Shown here: piece by piece, positions 37,467 to 45,896 of the stretch
Numbering within the stretch: position 1 is the first letter of the stretch
Layout: each line of letters begins with the position of its first letter
Assembly: GCA_944327245.1 (NCBI GenBank)
Contig: CALVHD010000013.1
Span: 1 to 51,934 of the forward strand
Direction of reading: 5' to 3'
Source of the DNA: Candidatus Gastranaerophilales bacterium
Lineage (GTDB): Bacteria > Cyanobacteriota > Vampirovibrionia > Gastranaerophilales > Gastranaerophilaceae
Length of the DNA: 51,934 nucleotides
Program-made: the position numbers and the translations under genes
The notes under the pieces: model-generated
What the model saw: only the letters and a program-made list of their open reading frames with translations
What the model was told of the DNA's origin: nothing
Database searches by the model: none

Positions 37467-39383
37467 ATGTCATATAACGGTTTTAAGTTTGATTGTATTG
37501 TCGTTGGCGCCGGTCATGCGGGCGTTGAGGCGGCAATTAGCGCTTCAAGGTTAGGACTTAAAACACTTTTAACTACTTTAAATATTGATAATATTGCTCT
37601 AATGCCTTGTAATCCTGCTATAGGAGGTCCTGCAAAATCTAATTTAGTGAGGGAAATTGATGCTTTAGGCGGTGTTATGGGAGAGCTTGCCGATTTAACA
37701 TATATGCAATTAAAAACTTTAAATTCATCTAAAGGTCCGGCTGTTAGAGCCTTAAGAGCGCAATCTGATAAGAAAGAATACAGATATAGCGCAAGGCATT
37801 TTGTAGAATCGCAAGAAAATTTAACTCTAAAACAAACTCAAATTGTAGATTTAATTGTCGAAAAGAATGAAATAAAAGGTGTGGTTGATGAATTAGGGAT
37901 TGAATATTTTGCTCCAAGCGTTATTTTAACAACAGGAACAAGTCTTGAAGGAAGAATTTTTATCGGTTTAAAATCTTTTCAAGCAGGAAGACTGGGTGAA
38001 AGAAGTGCCAACGGTTTATCTAATAAACTAAGAGAACTTGGTTTAAATGTCAGAAAATTAAAAACAGGAACACCAGCCAGAGTTGACGGAAGAACAATAG
38101 ATTATTCAAAACTTGAACTTCACCCAGGGGACGAGGTCATTGACGGAATGCCAAGGTTTTTTAGTTACAAACCCAATCGTCCTATAAGAAAACAATACCC
38201 TTGTTATTTAACAAAAACAAACGAAAGAACTCATCAAATAATCAGAGAAAATCTTCAATATTCTCCTTTATATCGAGGTTTAATAACGGGAGTTGGTCCA
38301 AGATATTGTCCAAGTATTGAAGATAAAGTTGTAAGATTTAGTCATAATCCTTCTCATCATATTTTTATTGAACCGGAAGGCGTTGACACTTATGAAGTTT
38401 ATATTCAGGGTTTTTCAACAAGTTTACCTATTGAAGCACAATTTCAAATGATACATTCACTTCCGGGGTTAGAAAATGTATCTGTTATAAAACCTGCTTA
38501 TGCTGTTGAATATGATAGTGTGTGTGCTCTTGAGCTTGACAACGGTTTAATGACAAAGAAAATTAAAGGGTTATTTTTAGCCGGTCAAATAAACGGCACA
38601 TCAGGTTATGAAGAAGCAGCAGCTCAAGGACTTGTAGCAGGAATTAATGCTAAAAATTATCTTGATAAAAAAGAATATATTGAATTAACCCGTTCAAATT
38701 CATATATTGGGACTTTAATTGATGATTTAATTACAAAAGATATTGATGAACCATATAGAATGTTAACATCAAGAAGTGAATACAGATTAATTTTAAGGCA
38801 AGATAATGCTGATTTAAGATTAATGGAATTAGGTTATAAAACAGGGCTTGTTAGAGAATCTGATATTTCAAGAAAAAGGTTAAAAGAACTAGAAATAGAT
38901 AACTTAATTGAAAATTTAAAAGAATTTAAAATTAGCGCAAACGAGAAAAATAAAGAAATTTTATCAAAATATAATGAAGCGCTTGAACTTGGAACGAACG
39001 GATTTAATATATTAAAAAGACCTAATGTTGATTTTAAGGTGCTAAAAGAGTTGGGTTATAAATCAAGAATAAAATCAGACGATACTTATTTAATCCGAGA
39101 TATAGAAGAACAAGCTGAAATTTTAATTAAATATGATGGTTATATTAAACGTCAATTAGATCAAATTGATAAACAAATTAAAACCGATGAAATAAAAATA
39201 CCTGATGATATTGACTATAATGCTATTAAACAAATATCAACAGAATCAAAAGAAAAATTAAATAAAATAAGACCCAAAACAATAGGTCAAGCTCTTAGAA
39301 TAGGCGGAGTTAAACCTGCTGATGTTTCTGTTTTAATGGTTTTAATAGAACAGCATAGAGTGTCAAAAAGTCTAATTCACTAG
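37467..39383 (+). CDS. tRNA uridine carboxymethylaminomethyl-modifying enzyme MnmG (GidA)
   Basis: This FAD protein works with MnmE to modify U34 of certain tRNAs. It has 638 aa. The FAD loop VVGAGHAGVEAAISASRLG, MPCNPAIGGPAKSNLVREIDALGG and the EYRLILRQDNADLRL block are diagnostic. It lies 22 bases after thrB. Its stop overlaps the kdsA end over 12 bases tail-to-tail. Its position near a DnaA-box cluster recalls the gidA-oriC association of other bacteria. Confidence 0.97.
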   Translation: MSYNGFKFDCIVVGAGHAGVEAAISASRLGLKTLLTTLNIDNIALMPCNPAIGGPAKSNLVREIDALGGVMGELADLTYMQLKTLNSSKGPAVRALRAQSDKKEYRYSARHFVESQENLTLKQTQIVDLIVEKNEIKGVVDELGIEYFAPSVILTTGTSLEGRIFIGLKSFQAGRLGERSANGLSNKLRELGLNVRKLKTGTPARVDGRTIDYSKLELHPGDEVIDGMPRFFSYKPNRPIRKQYPCYLTKTNERTHQIIRENLQYSPLYRGLITGVGPRYCPSIEDKVVRFSHNPSHHIFIEPEGVDTYEVYIQGFSTSLPIEAQFQMIHSLPGLENVSVIKPAYAVEYDSVCALELDNGLMTKKIKGLFLAGQINGTSGYEEAAAQGLVAGINAKNYLDKKEYIELTRSNSYIGTLIDDLITKDIDEPYRMLTSRSEYRLILRQDNADLRLMELGYKTGLVRESDISRKRLKELEIDNLIENLKEFKISANEKNKEILSKYNEALELGTNGFNILKRPNVDFKVLKELGYKSRIKSDDTYLIRDIEEQAEILIKYDGYIKRQLDQIDKQIKTDEIKIPDDIDYNAIKQISTESKEKLNKIRPKTIGQALRIGGVKPADVSVLMVLIEQHRVSKSLIH

Positions 39384-40187
39384 TTTAAAAATTTTATTGC
39401 AAATATCAAAAACTTCTTCACAACTGTCTAATTTAAGCATATTATCACCGTCACACAAAGCGCATTCAGGGTTTGGATGAATTTCGAAAAATAAACATTT
39501 TGCCCCTGCTGCAATTGCTGCTTTAGCTAATAAAGGCACAAATTTTCGCTCTCCTGCAGAACTTGCGCCATGACCTCCGGGGATTTGTACGCTGTGAGTA
39601 GCATCAAAAACCAAAGGATAACCCAGTTCGTCTTGGATAATTTGAACACCTCTCATATCAACTATAAGGTTGTTATAGCCAAAAGATGTTCCTCTATCTG
39701 TAATTAAAATTTTATCGTTTCCGGAATCTATTACTTTTTGAGCTATTGATTTCATTTGATAAGGTGATAAAAATTGACCTTTTTTAATATTTACAATTTT
39801 TCCTGTTTTGGCAGCTGCTACAAGTAAATCTGTTTGTCTGCATAAAAAAGCAGGTATTTGAATAATATCAGCAACTTTTGCAGCTATATCAGCTTGGGAT
39901 GGTTCGTGGATATCGGTAACGATAGGCAGATTTAGTTCTTTTTTAACTTTTGCTAAAATTTCTAAACCTTTTTCAATTCCTAAACCACGATAAGAATTTA
40001 GCGATGAACGATTTGCTTTATCAAAAGATGTTTTAAAAACAAAATTTATATCAAGTCTGTTGCAAATTTCTTTTAATTTTTTAGCGGTTGTGAGTGTAAT
40101 TTCTTCACTTTCCACCGCGCATGGACCTGCTAAAATTGTAAGTTTATCTTTTCCTATTTCAAAATTATTAAGTGTTAGAGTTTTCAT
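39372..40187 (-). CDS. 3-deoxy-8-phosphooctulonate synthase
   Basis: This enzyme condenses arabinose 5-phosphate and PEP to KDO 8-phosphate for the inner core of lipopolysaccharide, so the organism has an LPS outer membrane. It has 271 aa. FKTSFDKANRSS, TDIHEP and DATHSVQIPGG are family signatures. Cys23 in AGPCAVES, with later His, Glu and Asp (FEIHPNPECALCDGDN), marks the metal-dependent class rather than the E. coli metal-free class that has Asn there. It stands alone on the minus strand between mnmG and recA. Confidence 0.96.
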   Translation of the reverse strand: MKTLTLNNFEIGKDKLTILAGPCAVESEEITLTTAKKLKEICNRLDINFVFKTSFDKANRSSLNSYRGLGIEKGLEILAKVKKELNLPIVTDIHEPSQADIAAKVADIIQIPAFLCRQTDLLVAAAKTGKIVNIKKGQFLSPYQMKSIAQKVIDSGNDKILITDRGTSFGYNNLIVDMRGVQIIQDELGYPLVFDATHSVQIPGGHGASSAGERKFVPLLAKAAIAAGAKCLFFEIHPNPECALCDGDNMLKLDSCEEVFDICNKIFKLVN

Positions 40188-40237
40188 GAGTTTTATTATA
40201 TAATAATAATTAATATTAGGGAAGTGAGGATTTTTTT

Positions 40238-41317
40238 ATGTGCGCAGCACCAACAAAAGAAATTGATGAAAAAGAACAAAAAGCCATCCAAGAAGGTAAA
40301 AATAAAGCGTTAAAATTAGCATTAGATAAAATTGAAAAAGATTTTGGAAAAGGTTCTATCATGCGTCTTGGTGATAAATCAAGCGTTAATTGTGAATGTA
40401 TTCCAACAGGTTCATTAGCCCTTGATATTGCGCTTGGAATAGGCGGAGTGCCCAGAGGAAGAATAATTGAAATTTATGGCCCTGAATCATCAGGTAAAAC
40501 AACTTTAGCTCAACATATTGTTGCAAATGCACAAAAAAAAGGCGGAATTGCTGCTTTTATTGATGCTGAACACGCACTTGATCCTGAATATGCAAGAAAT
40601 TTAGGAGTTGACGTTGATCAATTGTTAATTTCTCAGCCTGATACAGGTGAACAAGCACTGGAAATTGCCGAAGAATTAGTGCGTTCAGGCGCTATTGATG
40701 TTATTGTTATAGATTCTGTTGCAGCGTTAGTACCTAAAGCTGAAATTGAAAAAGCCATGGATGAACAACAAATGGGTTTACAAGCTCGCTTGATGTCAAA
40801 AGCATTAAGAAAATTAACAGGTATTGTAGGTAAAACAAATACGACTGTTATTTTTATTAACCAACTAAGACAAAAAATCGGTATAATGTTTGGTAATCCG
40901 GAAACAACAACAGGCGGAAATGCTCTAAAATATTATGCTTCAGTTCGTCTTGATATAAGAAGATGTGATAGTGTTAAAAATAAAGATAACGAAGATATAG
41001 GTAACAGAGTTCGTGTTAAAGTTGCTAAAAATAAAGTAGCACCTCCTTTTAAGGTTGCCGAATTTGATATTATTTATGGTAAAGGTATTTGTGCTTTAGG
41101 TAATATTATCGATGTTGCGGTTAATTTTGATATTATTAAAAAAGCTGGTGCATGGTTTAGTTATAATGATGAAAAATTAGGACAAGGCAGAGAAAAAGCA
41201 AAAGAATTTTTAGAACAAAATCCTGATATTTTAGCTGAAATTGAAGCAAAAGTCAGAGAAAAAATAGCTGCTAAAAATAAACCTCAACAAGATATTGAAA
41301 ATAAGGAAGAAAAATAG
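40238..41317 (+). CDS. Recombinase RecA
   Basis: This is the strand-exchange ATPase of homologous recombination and the SOS response. It has 359 aa. Walker A GPESSGKT is at residues 81-88, with [21 protein letters not shown] and [20 protein letters not shown] following. The last 20 residues are a Lys/Glu tail. GTGAGG precedes the ATG at good spacing. I see no LexA-type palindrome in the 50-base upstream gap. rmlA starts at the next base after its stop. Confidence 0.98.
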   Translation: MCAAPTKEIDEKEQKAIQEGKNKALKLALDKIEKDFGKGSIMRLGDKSSVNCECIPTGSLALDIALGIGGVPRGRIIEIYGPESSGKTTLAQHIVANAQKKGGIAAFIDAEHALDPEYARNLGVDVDQLLISQPDTGEQALEIAEELVRSGAIDVIVIDSVAALVPKAEIEKAMDEQQMGLQARLMSKALRKLTGIVGKTNTTVIFINQLRQKIGIMFGNPETTTGGNALKYYASVRLDIRRCDSVKNKDNEDIGNRVRVKVAKNKVAPPFKVAEFDIIYGKGICALGNIIDVAVNFDIIKKAGAWFSYNDEKLGQGREKAKEFLEQNPDILAEIEAKVREKIAAKNKPQQDIENKEEK

Positions 41318-42187
41318 ATGAAAGGTATTATCCTTGCTGCAGGAGCAGGTTCAAGACTGTATCCTGCAAGTTTACCTATTTCTAAAATATTGCTGCCTGT
41401 ATATGATAAACCTATGATTTATTATCCTATAACAACTTTATTGTTAGCAGGTATTAGGGATATTTTGATTATTACAAGTCCATATGATATTGATAACTTT
41501 AAAAAAGTTTTAGGTGACGGTAGTTCAATCGGGGTTAAATTTTCTTATGCTGTTCAAGAAGTTCCTAAAGGAATAGCAGAAAGTTTTTTAATAGCTGAAG
41601 AATTTATTCAAAATTCGCCTGTGGCTTTAATTTTAGGGGATAATATTTTCCATGGTTTTGGTTTTTCATCTATGTTGAAAGAGGTTGGAAAAAGAGAAAA
41701 AGGTGCAACAGTATTCGGCTATCAGGTTCAAGATCCTGAAAGATTTGGTGTTGTTGAATTTGATGGAAATAATAAAGCGATTTCTATAGAAGAAAAACCT
41801 AAAAATCCAAAATCTAATTATGCTGTTACAGGGTTATATTTTTATGATAACCATGTGGTTGAATATGCAAAAACTTTAACACCGTCTGCCAGAGGTGAAT
41901 TAGAAATTACCGATTTAAATAAAATTTATTTAGAAAAAAATAATTTAAAAGTTGAAATTTTAGGCAGGGGTTTTGCTTGGCTTGATACAGGGACTTTTGA
42001 AAGTTTATTACAAGCTGCAAATTTTGTACAGTCCATGGAAATAAATACAGGTATGAAAATAGCTTCAATTGAAGAAGTTGCGTACCGCATGGGTTATATT
42101 TCAAAAGATAAATTAATTGAATTAGCTAAGAAATATAAACAAAACGGATATGGAAAATATTTAATTAAAATTTCTGAAATTACATAG
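41318..42187 (+). CDS. Glucose-1-phosphate thymidylyltransferase
   Basis: This enzyme makes dTDP-glucose, the first step to dTDP-rhamnose and related envelope sugars. It has 289 aa. [15 protein letters not shown], the [13 protein letters not shown] block, [29 protein letters not shown] and the C-terminal [12 protein letters not shown] to NGYGKYL match RmlA closely. The nucleotide loop reads AAGAGS instead of GGSGT, and Ile replaces the usual Gln in SKQLLP, so specificity may be shifted. It abuts recA with no gap. rmlB, C and D are not present. Confidence 0.92.
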   Translation: MKGIILAAGAGSRLYPASLPISKILLPVYDKPMIYYPITTLLLAGIRDILIITSPYDIDNFKKVLGDGSSIGVKFSYAVQEVPKGIAESFLIAEEFIQNSPVALILGDNIFHGFGFSSMLKEVGKREKGATVFGYQVQDPERFGVVEFDGNNKAISIEEKPKNPKSNYAVTGLYFYDNHVVEYAKTLTPSARGELEITDLNKIYLEKNNLKVEILGRGFAWLDTGTFESLLQAANFVQSMEINTGMKIASIEEVAYRMGYISKDKLIELAKKYKQNGYGKYLIKISEIT

Positions 42188-43865
42188 AATCAAACGAATC
42201 ATAGATTTCATTCAGTTTTTTATTTAAATAATTTGTAATTGTATTTGTATTAATTATATTTCTTTCTAAACATAATTTTATGTACATATATAAAAATTCA
42301 GTGGTTGAATTGATTGGAACATCGTTTTTTGGACGAAGTGCGTTTTTATATATATCAAAAATCGGTACTTTTGTATTTAGACGCAATATTAACGACATAA
42401 GTATTAATCTTACATCATCATTATCTTTTATTTCTTCAGGTAAAGAGTCTGAATTTTTTTGTAAATCTTCATAAAATTCGTAAATATTATAATGTAGTGC
42501 CGTAGCTATTTTATCATCTTCTTGAGGATGGAGTTTTGAATATAAATTAATATATTTTTGAGCTTTTCTTATTATAGGTTTTATTTTTTTATGTTCATTT
42601 TCTATATCCAGATTACTGATATAAGTTATTCCTATATATTCTTTCGATAAATTTTCTCCGTTATCTTTGGCTAATTGTATAATTCCGTTAATAACCTTTT
42701 CAGGAAGGCAATTAACAGCAACCAAATTTACACCGTCCGTATTATTAGGGTTGATAATTCTAAGAGTTTTTCTTGCTTGCCAGCCCTTTTTCATGGCGAT
42801 TGAAAACTTTTCTCTTGCCCAAGCGTTGATTTGCCAAAATTTTTCCATTAAATTTGTTTGTTCTTTTGAAAAATTAGACGGGTTGTCCAGTTCTTTGTCT
42901 GAAATATTCATATAATGCTTTTTGAAAAATTTTGAAAGCTGTTTTTTAACACTTTTGCCTTCATGGGTATTATTAAATGCAAAATCTAATACTTCTGAAA
43001 ATTCTTCTGCTTTATCCGGATTATTTTTATAAAATTCCTTTTGTCTTTCAGACATTTTGTAAACTGCTTCAGGATTTTCAGAATAATATTTTTTAAGACT
43101 TTCTGAAATATGTTGTTTATGGGATTCAGAAAGATGTCTTGTCGGAATAAAAACAGGTTCACCATCTCGAGCTTGTTGTTTTGCTTCTTTTGCTTCTTTT
43201 AGTTTTATGGATAATGCTTGAGTGAATTTATCATTGTATTCTTTATTTGATAATTTTAAAACATTTGCATAACGTGAATTCATTAAAGGAATGTTTAATT
43301 TTTTGGTCATTGTATAATAAAGATTTATTCCTTTATCTTCATTAGAAATATTTTTAATTTGTTTTGATAAATCATTTAATGAAAAGCCTTGTCCCCAATA
43401 TAATTTAATTAATTGTAAGGTTAAATCTTCGTCAGACGGAAAAAGTTCACTTTCGTTATTTTGCCATTTATTAAGAAAACTTTTATCTTTTGTATCCGCA
43501 TCATAAGCAGAAATTACACCGTTAAATTCGGGATATTTTTCTTTTAATTCTTCTAAATCAAAACAATCATTTATACCTTTGTATTTTTCAAAGTGGACAT
43601 CATAAAGAGTTTTAGTATTATCTGGATTTTCAAGAGTTTCTTCAACTTTGGCTTTAATTCCTCCGGGATAATCATTTTCTGATAGATGATTATACGTTTC
43701 TTTTAAATTAATGCTGTAACCTCCGCAAAAAATAGGGTAGTTTGTGTTTTGGAGGTTTAAATTTGTTGTTCGGATTGGACTACTTGTGTTTATTGAATTT
43801 GTGTTTTTTCTTTGAGTGTTGTTGTTTTGTATTTTAAAAATATTAAAATTAGGTGTTATTTTCAT
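42180..43865 (-). CDS. Hypothetical protein with NUMOD3-like repeats
   Basis: This 561-aa soluble protein has an Asn/Thr/Ser-rich leader (residues 1-45) ending in IFCGGY, the leader style seen in other proteins here. At about 243-290 are two tandem repeats of the pattern [IM]SE-x2-K-x-[YF]Y-x2-NP, with a preceding SESHK element. These resemble NUMOD3, a DNA-binding module of homing endonucleases and associated proteins. The C-terminal half is helical and unrecognised, and no nuclease motif is visible. It overlaps the rmlA end by eight bases. There is no signal peptide. Confidence 0.7.
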   Translation of the reverse strand: MKITPNFNIFKIQNNNTQRKNTNSINTSSPIRTTNLNLQNTNYPIFCGGYSINLKETYNHLSENDYPGGIKAKVEETLENPDNTKTLYDVHFEKYKGINDCFDLEELKEKYPEFNGVISAYDADTKDKSFLNKWQNNESELFPSDEDLTLQLIKLYWGQGFSLNDLSKQIKNISNEDKGINLYYTMTKKLNIPLMNSRYANVLKLSNKEYNDKFTQALSIKLKEAKEAKQQARDGEPVFIPTRHLSESHKQHISESLKKYYSENPEAVYKMSERQKEFYKNNPDKAEEFSEVLDFAFNNTHEGKSVKKQLSKFFKKHYMNISDKELDNPSNFSKEQTNLMEKFWQINAWAREKFSIAMKKGWQARKTLRIINPNNTDGVNLVAVNCLPEKVINGIIQLAKDNGENLSKEYIGITYISNLDIENEHKKIKPIIRKAQKYINLYSKLHPQEDDKIATALHYNIYEFYEDLQKNSDSLPEEIKDNDDVRLILMSLILRLNTKVPIFDIYKNALRPKNDVPINSTTEFLYMYIKLCLERNIINTNTITNYLNKKLNEIYDSFDSM

Positions 43866-44039
43866 AATTTTTCCTGTTTATATAAAGACCTAATATACAA
43901 AACTCCTAAAGAACAAAAGTTGTAAAATAATGTAGAATATTAAGAAACATTAAGAAAAATAAATATTTACTACAATAGTAAAAACTATTATACCCAGTAA
44001 CTTTTCCTAGTTCTAATGGCTTATTTTTACTTTGTTAGG

Positions 44040-44068
44040 CTTACAAAATATTTTTTTTGTGGTATAAT
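44040..44068 (+). promoter_or_regulatory. Strong promoter of the 53-aa gene
   Basis: CTTACA (44040-44045) and a perfect TATAAT (44063-44068) are 17 bases apart, with TG one base before the -10 (extended -10). The rest of the 43866-44039 gap shows nothing I can name. It would also hold the promoter of the divergent 561-aa gene. Confidence 0.7.
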
Positions 44069-44113
44069 GCTTGCAAAAGTTGTTAGTTGTATTAATATCG
44101 TTAGGAGGTTCTT

Positions 44114-44275
44114 ATGTCACTTTCTACTCAAAAAACGGAAACTCAGATTTCTATTAAATCTAAGTTCAACGATGAATTCCAACACTATTTGAAAAAACAA
44201 TGTTTAAAAACAACATTCAATGGACTAGAATTAGAAACCTTCAGTTGGTACAAAAAAGTTTTAGGGTTGGTTTAA
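44114..44275 (+). CDS. Small unknown protein, 53 aa
   Basis: ATG at 44114 with a near-perfect ribosome site TAGGAGGT (44102-44109), a strong extended -10 promoter and a hairpin terminator after it make this a monocistronic, probably abundantly expressed gene. The product starts MSLSTQKTETQISIKSKF and ends WYKKVLGLV. It is polar and basic with one Cys and no signal peptide or membrane helix. I do not recognise it. Possible roles such as a small regulator or structural protein are only guesses. Codon use fits the neighbours. Confidence 0.75.
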   Translation: MSLSTQKTETQISIKSKFNDEFQHYLKKQCLKTTFNGLELETFSWYKKVLGLV

Positions 44276-44294
44276 AACAAAAGATTTTCAAAAT

Positions 44295-44329
44295 AAAAAA
44301 AGCGGAGTTGAGTTAATCCCGCTTTTTTT
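44295..44329. terminator. Bidirectional terminator between small genes
   Basis: AAAAAAAGCGG and CCGCTTTTTTT pair over eleven bases around a 13-base loop. The T run on the plus strand and the A run that becomes T on the minus strand let it serve both the 53-aa gene and the convergent 88-aa gene. Confidence 0.88.
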
Positions 44330-44335
44330 ATGTTT

Positions 44336-44602
44336 TTATATATTTACATCGAAACTTCTTTTTGTTTCTGCTGCTTTTAAATTCATGCCGACAATCATAG
44401 CCTGACGAGAATACATATTTATTTCTTTTGCAACGTCGCCGTTAAATACATTTTCATTTTTTATAAAATAGTTTGACATAGAATCAAACAAATTAGGAGA
44501 TTCAGGATTGATATCAAGCTCTTTTTTTGGTGTTTGATATGATTTTGTTTGAGGGGTAACATTTAGCCCAAATCTTGAACCTAAATTATAATTTTGAGCC
44601 AT
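44336..44602 (-). CDS. Small hypothetical protein, 88 aa
   Basis: The ATG is preceded by AAAGGAGA at good spacing, so the gene is real and well translated. The first 40 residues are polar and Pro/Thr/Ser/Asn-rich (GLNVTPQTKSYQTPKK), the rest helical (MSNYFIKNENVF, KEINMYSRQAMIVGMNLKAAE). No signal peptide or membrane helix. I do not recognise the family. It shares a terminator with the 53-aa gene and is divergent from hsp20. Confidence 0.7.
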   Translation of the reverse strand: MAQNYNLGSRFGLNVTPQTKSYQTPKKELDINPESPNLFDSMSNYFIKNENVFNGDVAKEINMYSRQAMIVGMNLKAAETKRSFDVNI

Positions 44603-44679
44603 AAAATTCTCCTTTATTGTTCGACCTTATGTTTTAATTTACGACATTTCGTCATTTTAACTTTAATGATTTATTCTGT

Positions 44680-44700
44680 TTTGTAAAGAATATTTACAAA
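44680..44700. promoter_or_regulatory. Inverted repeat upstream of hsp20
   Basis: TTTGTAAA-GAATA-TTTACAAA is a perfect eight-base inverted repeat in the divergent gap between the 88-aa gene and hsp20. Its symmetry and place fit a repressor operator. The regulator is unknown and no CIRCE sequence is present. Confidence 0.4.
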
Positions 44701-44720
44701 TATTATTCCATTTTTTCAAA

Positions 44721-44788
44721 TTTAATAAACAAAAAGGTAATGTTAATTTTTAAAAAATAATTCAAAATGGATTATCTAGTTTATTAAA
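44721..44788 (+). promoter_or_regulatory. Distant inverted repeat reaching the hsp20 ribosome site
   Basis: TTTAATAAAC (44721-44730) and GTTTATTAAA (44779-44788) are perfect complements 48 bases apart. The second arm directly abuts AGGAG, the hsp20 ribosome site. If both lie in the leader, an A/U-only helix could form that melts on warming. This is speculative. Confidence 0.3.
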
Positions 44789-44799
44789 AGGAGAAAATA

Positions 44800-45264
44800 A
44801 TGCATTTTAGTATTGTGAAAAGAGAACCCTCATATTTTTTTGAAAATATCCACGAAGACCTAAACAGATTTTTAAAAGATACTTTTGGAGATATTGAATA
44901 TTTAGATAAAACCAATAATTCTGTTTATAAAGCATTTCGTCCTGCAATTGAAGTGAAAGAAAAGAAAAATGAATATAAAATAAAAGTTGAATTACCTAAT
45001 GTTAATAAAGAAGATATTGATGTTGAATTATCTGAAAACTATATTTCATTAAATGCGGAATCAAAATTTGAAGAATGCAAAGAAGAAGAAAATTTAAAAA
45101 CAACAGAATTTAGATATGGTAAATTTACAAGAACAATTCCTTTAGAACATGCTATTAATATTGAACAAGCAAAAAGTGAATTTAAAAACGGTGTTTTACA
45201 TATTGAATTGCCAAAATTACACCAAGACAAAAAAGAAGACATTAAAAAATTGAAAATAGATTAA
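44800..45264 (+). CDS. Small heat shock protein (Hsp20/alpha-crystallin)
   Basis: This ATP-independent chaperone holds unfolding proteins for ClpB/DnaK, and clpB is elsewhere in this window. It has 154 aa. A short N-terminal arm (FFENIHEDLNRFLKD) is followed by the alpha-crystallin domain at about residues 47-140 (FRPAIEVKEKKNEYKIKVELPNV through GVLHIELPK). A clear C-terminal I-x-I anchor is not evident. AAAAGGAG precedes the ATG. A long hairpin follows the gene. Confidence 0.95.
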   Translation: MHFSIVKREPSYFFENIHEDLNRFLKDTFGDIEYLDKTNNSVYKAFRPAIEVKEKKNEYKIKVELPNVNKEDIDVELSENYISLNAESKFEECKEEENLKTTEFRYGKFTRTIPLEHAINIEQAKSEFKNGVLHIELPKLHQDKKEDIKKLKID

Positions 45265-45308
45265 TTATTGCCGTTCTTTTGGTATCATATTTTCTTTATT
45301 TTATATAT

Positions 45309-45354
45309 AAACCACCATAAAAAAAGAACTTATTTTATAAGTTCATGGTGGTTT
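45309..45354. terminator. Nested hairpin terminator after hsp20
   Basis: An inner stem GAACTTAT/ATAAGTTC (45326-45344) is stacked on an outer stem AAACCACCAT/ATGGTGGTTT (45309-45318 and 45345-45354), with a seven-base A bulge on the left side only. T runs lie on both outer sides, so it can terminate both hsp20 and the convergent gmhA gene, whose stop codon starts right at its edge. Confidence 0.85.
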
Positions 45355-45894
45355 TTATTTTTCTTCCATAATTTCACAAATCATATGTCCTATTGCAATA
45401 TGAAGCTCTTGGATTTCACAAGTAATATCAGACGGAGCATTTATTTCTACATCTATATTAAAATCTGTTTTATTTTTTCCTGTTAAGAAAATAACTTTTA
45501 AGTTATTTTCTTTAGCATATTTAATAGCATTTAATACATTTTTGCTTTTAGCGCTGGTTGAAATTGCAATTAAAATGTCATTTTCATTTGCTAAACCTTC
45601 TAATTGGCGAGTGAAAATATTTTCAAAAGAATAATCATTAGAAATTGCTGTTATTATTGAATTATTGGAGCTTAATGAAATTGCAGGCAAAGATTTTCTT
45701 TCTTTTTGAAATTTTGAGATAAATTCGCAAGCTAAATGATTACAATCAGAAGCAGAGCCCCCGTTTCCGCACAAAAAAATTTTATTATTGTTTTTAAGGG
45801 CTTTTTTAATTAAATCGGCTGCTTTTTCAATATCTTTTTTGCAATTTTTCAATAATTTAAAATTTTCTATTCTTTTTTCAAATTTTTTGTCCAA
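45355..45894 (-). CDS. Sedoheptulose-7-phosphate isomerase family (SIS domain)
   Basis: This enzyme converts sedoheptulose 7-phosphate to D-glycero-manno-heptose 7-phosphate for the LPS heptose core. It has 179 aa. The SIS phosphosugar site CGNGGSASD, the His/Glu pair in DCNHLACEF, SLPAISL, ISNDYSFENIF and the C-terminal HIAIGHMICEIME match GmhA. The start is TTG two bases after the stop of the methyltransferase gene, with GAGG upstream. Together with kdsA it supports a full LPS inner core. Other phospho-sugar isomerases of this fold are less likely. Confidence 0.9.
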   Translation of the reverse strand: MDKKFEKRIENFKLLKNCKKDIEKAADLIKKALKNNNKIFLCGNGGSASDCNHLACEFISKFQKERKSLPAISLSSNNSIITAISNDYSFENIFTRQLEGLANENDILIAISTSAKSKNVLNAIKYAKENNLKVIFLTGKNKTDFNIDVEINAPSDITCEIQELHIAIGHMICEIMEEK

Positions 45895-45896
45895 TT

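Noticed and set aside
40188-40237. LexA/SOS box upstream of recA
   Set aside because: The 50-base gap is A/T-only in its core and has no recognisable SOS palindrome. The same holds ahead of nadK-recN.
44114-44275. Reading the 53-aa gene as an NblA homologue or a RiPP precursor
   Set aside because: It lacks the NblA Leu/Glu helix pattern, has only one Cys and no core-peptide repeats, and no modifying enzyme is adjacent.
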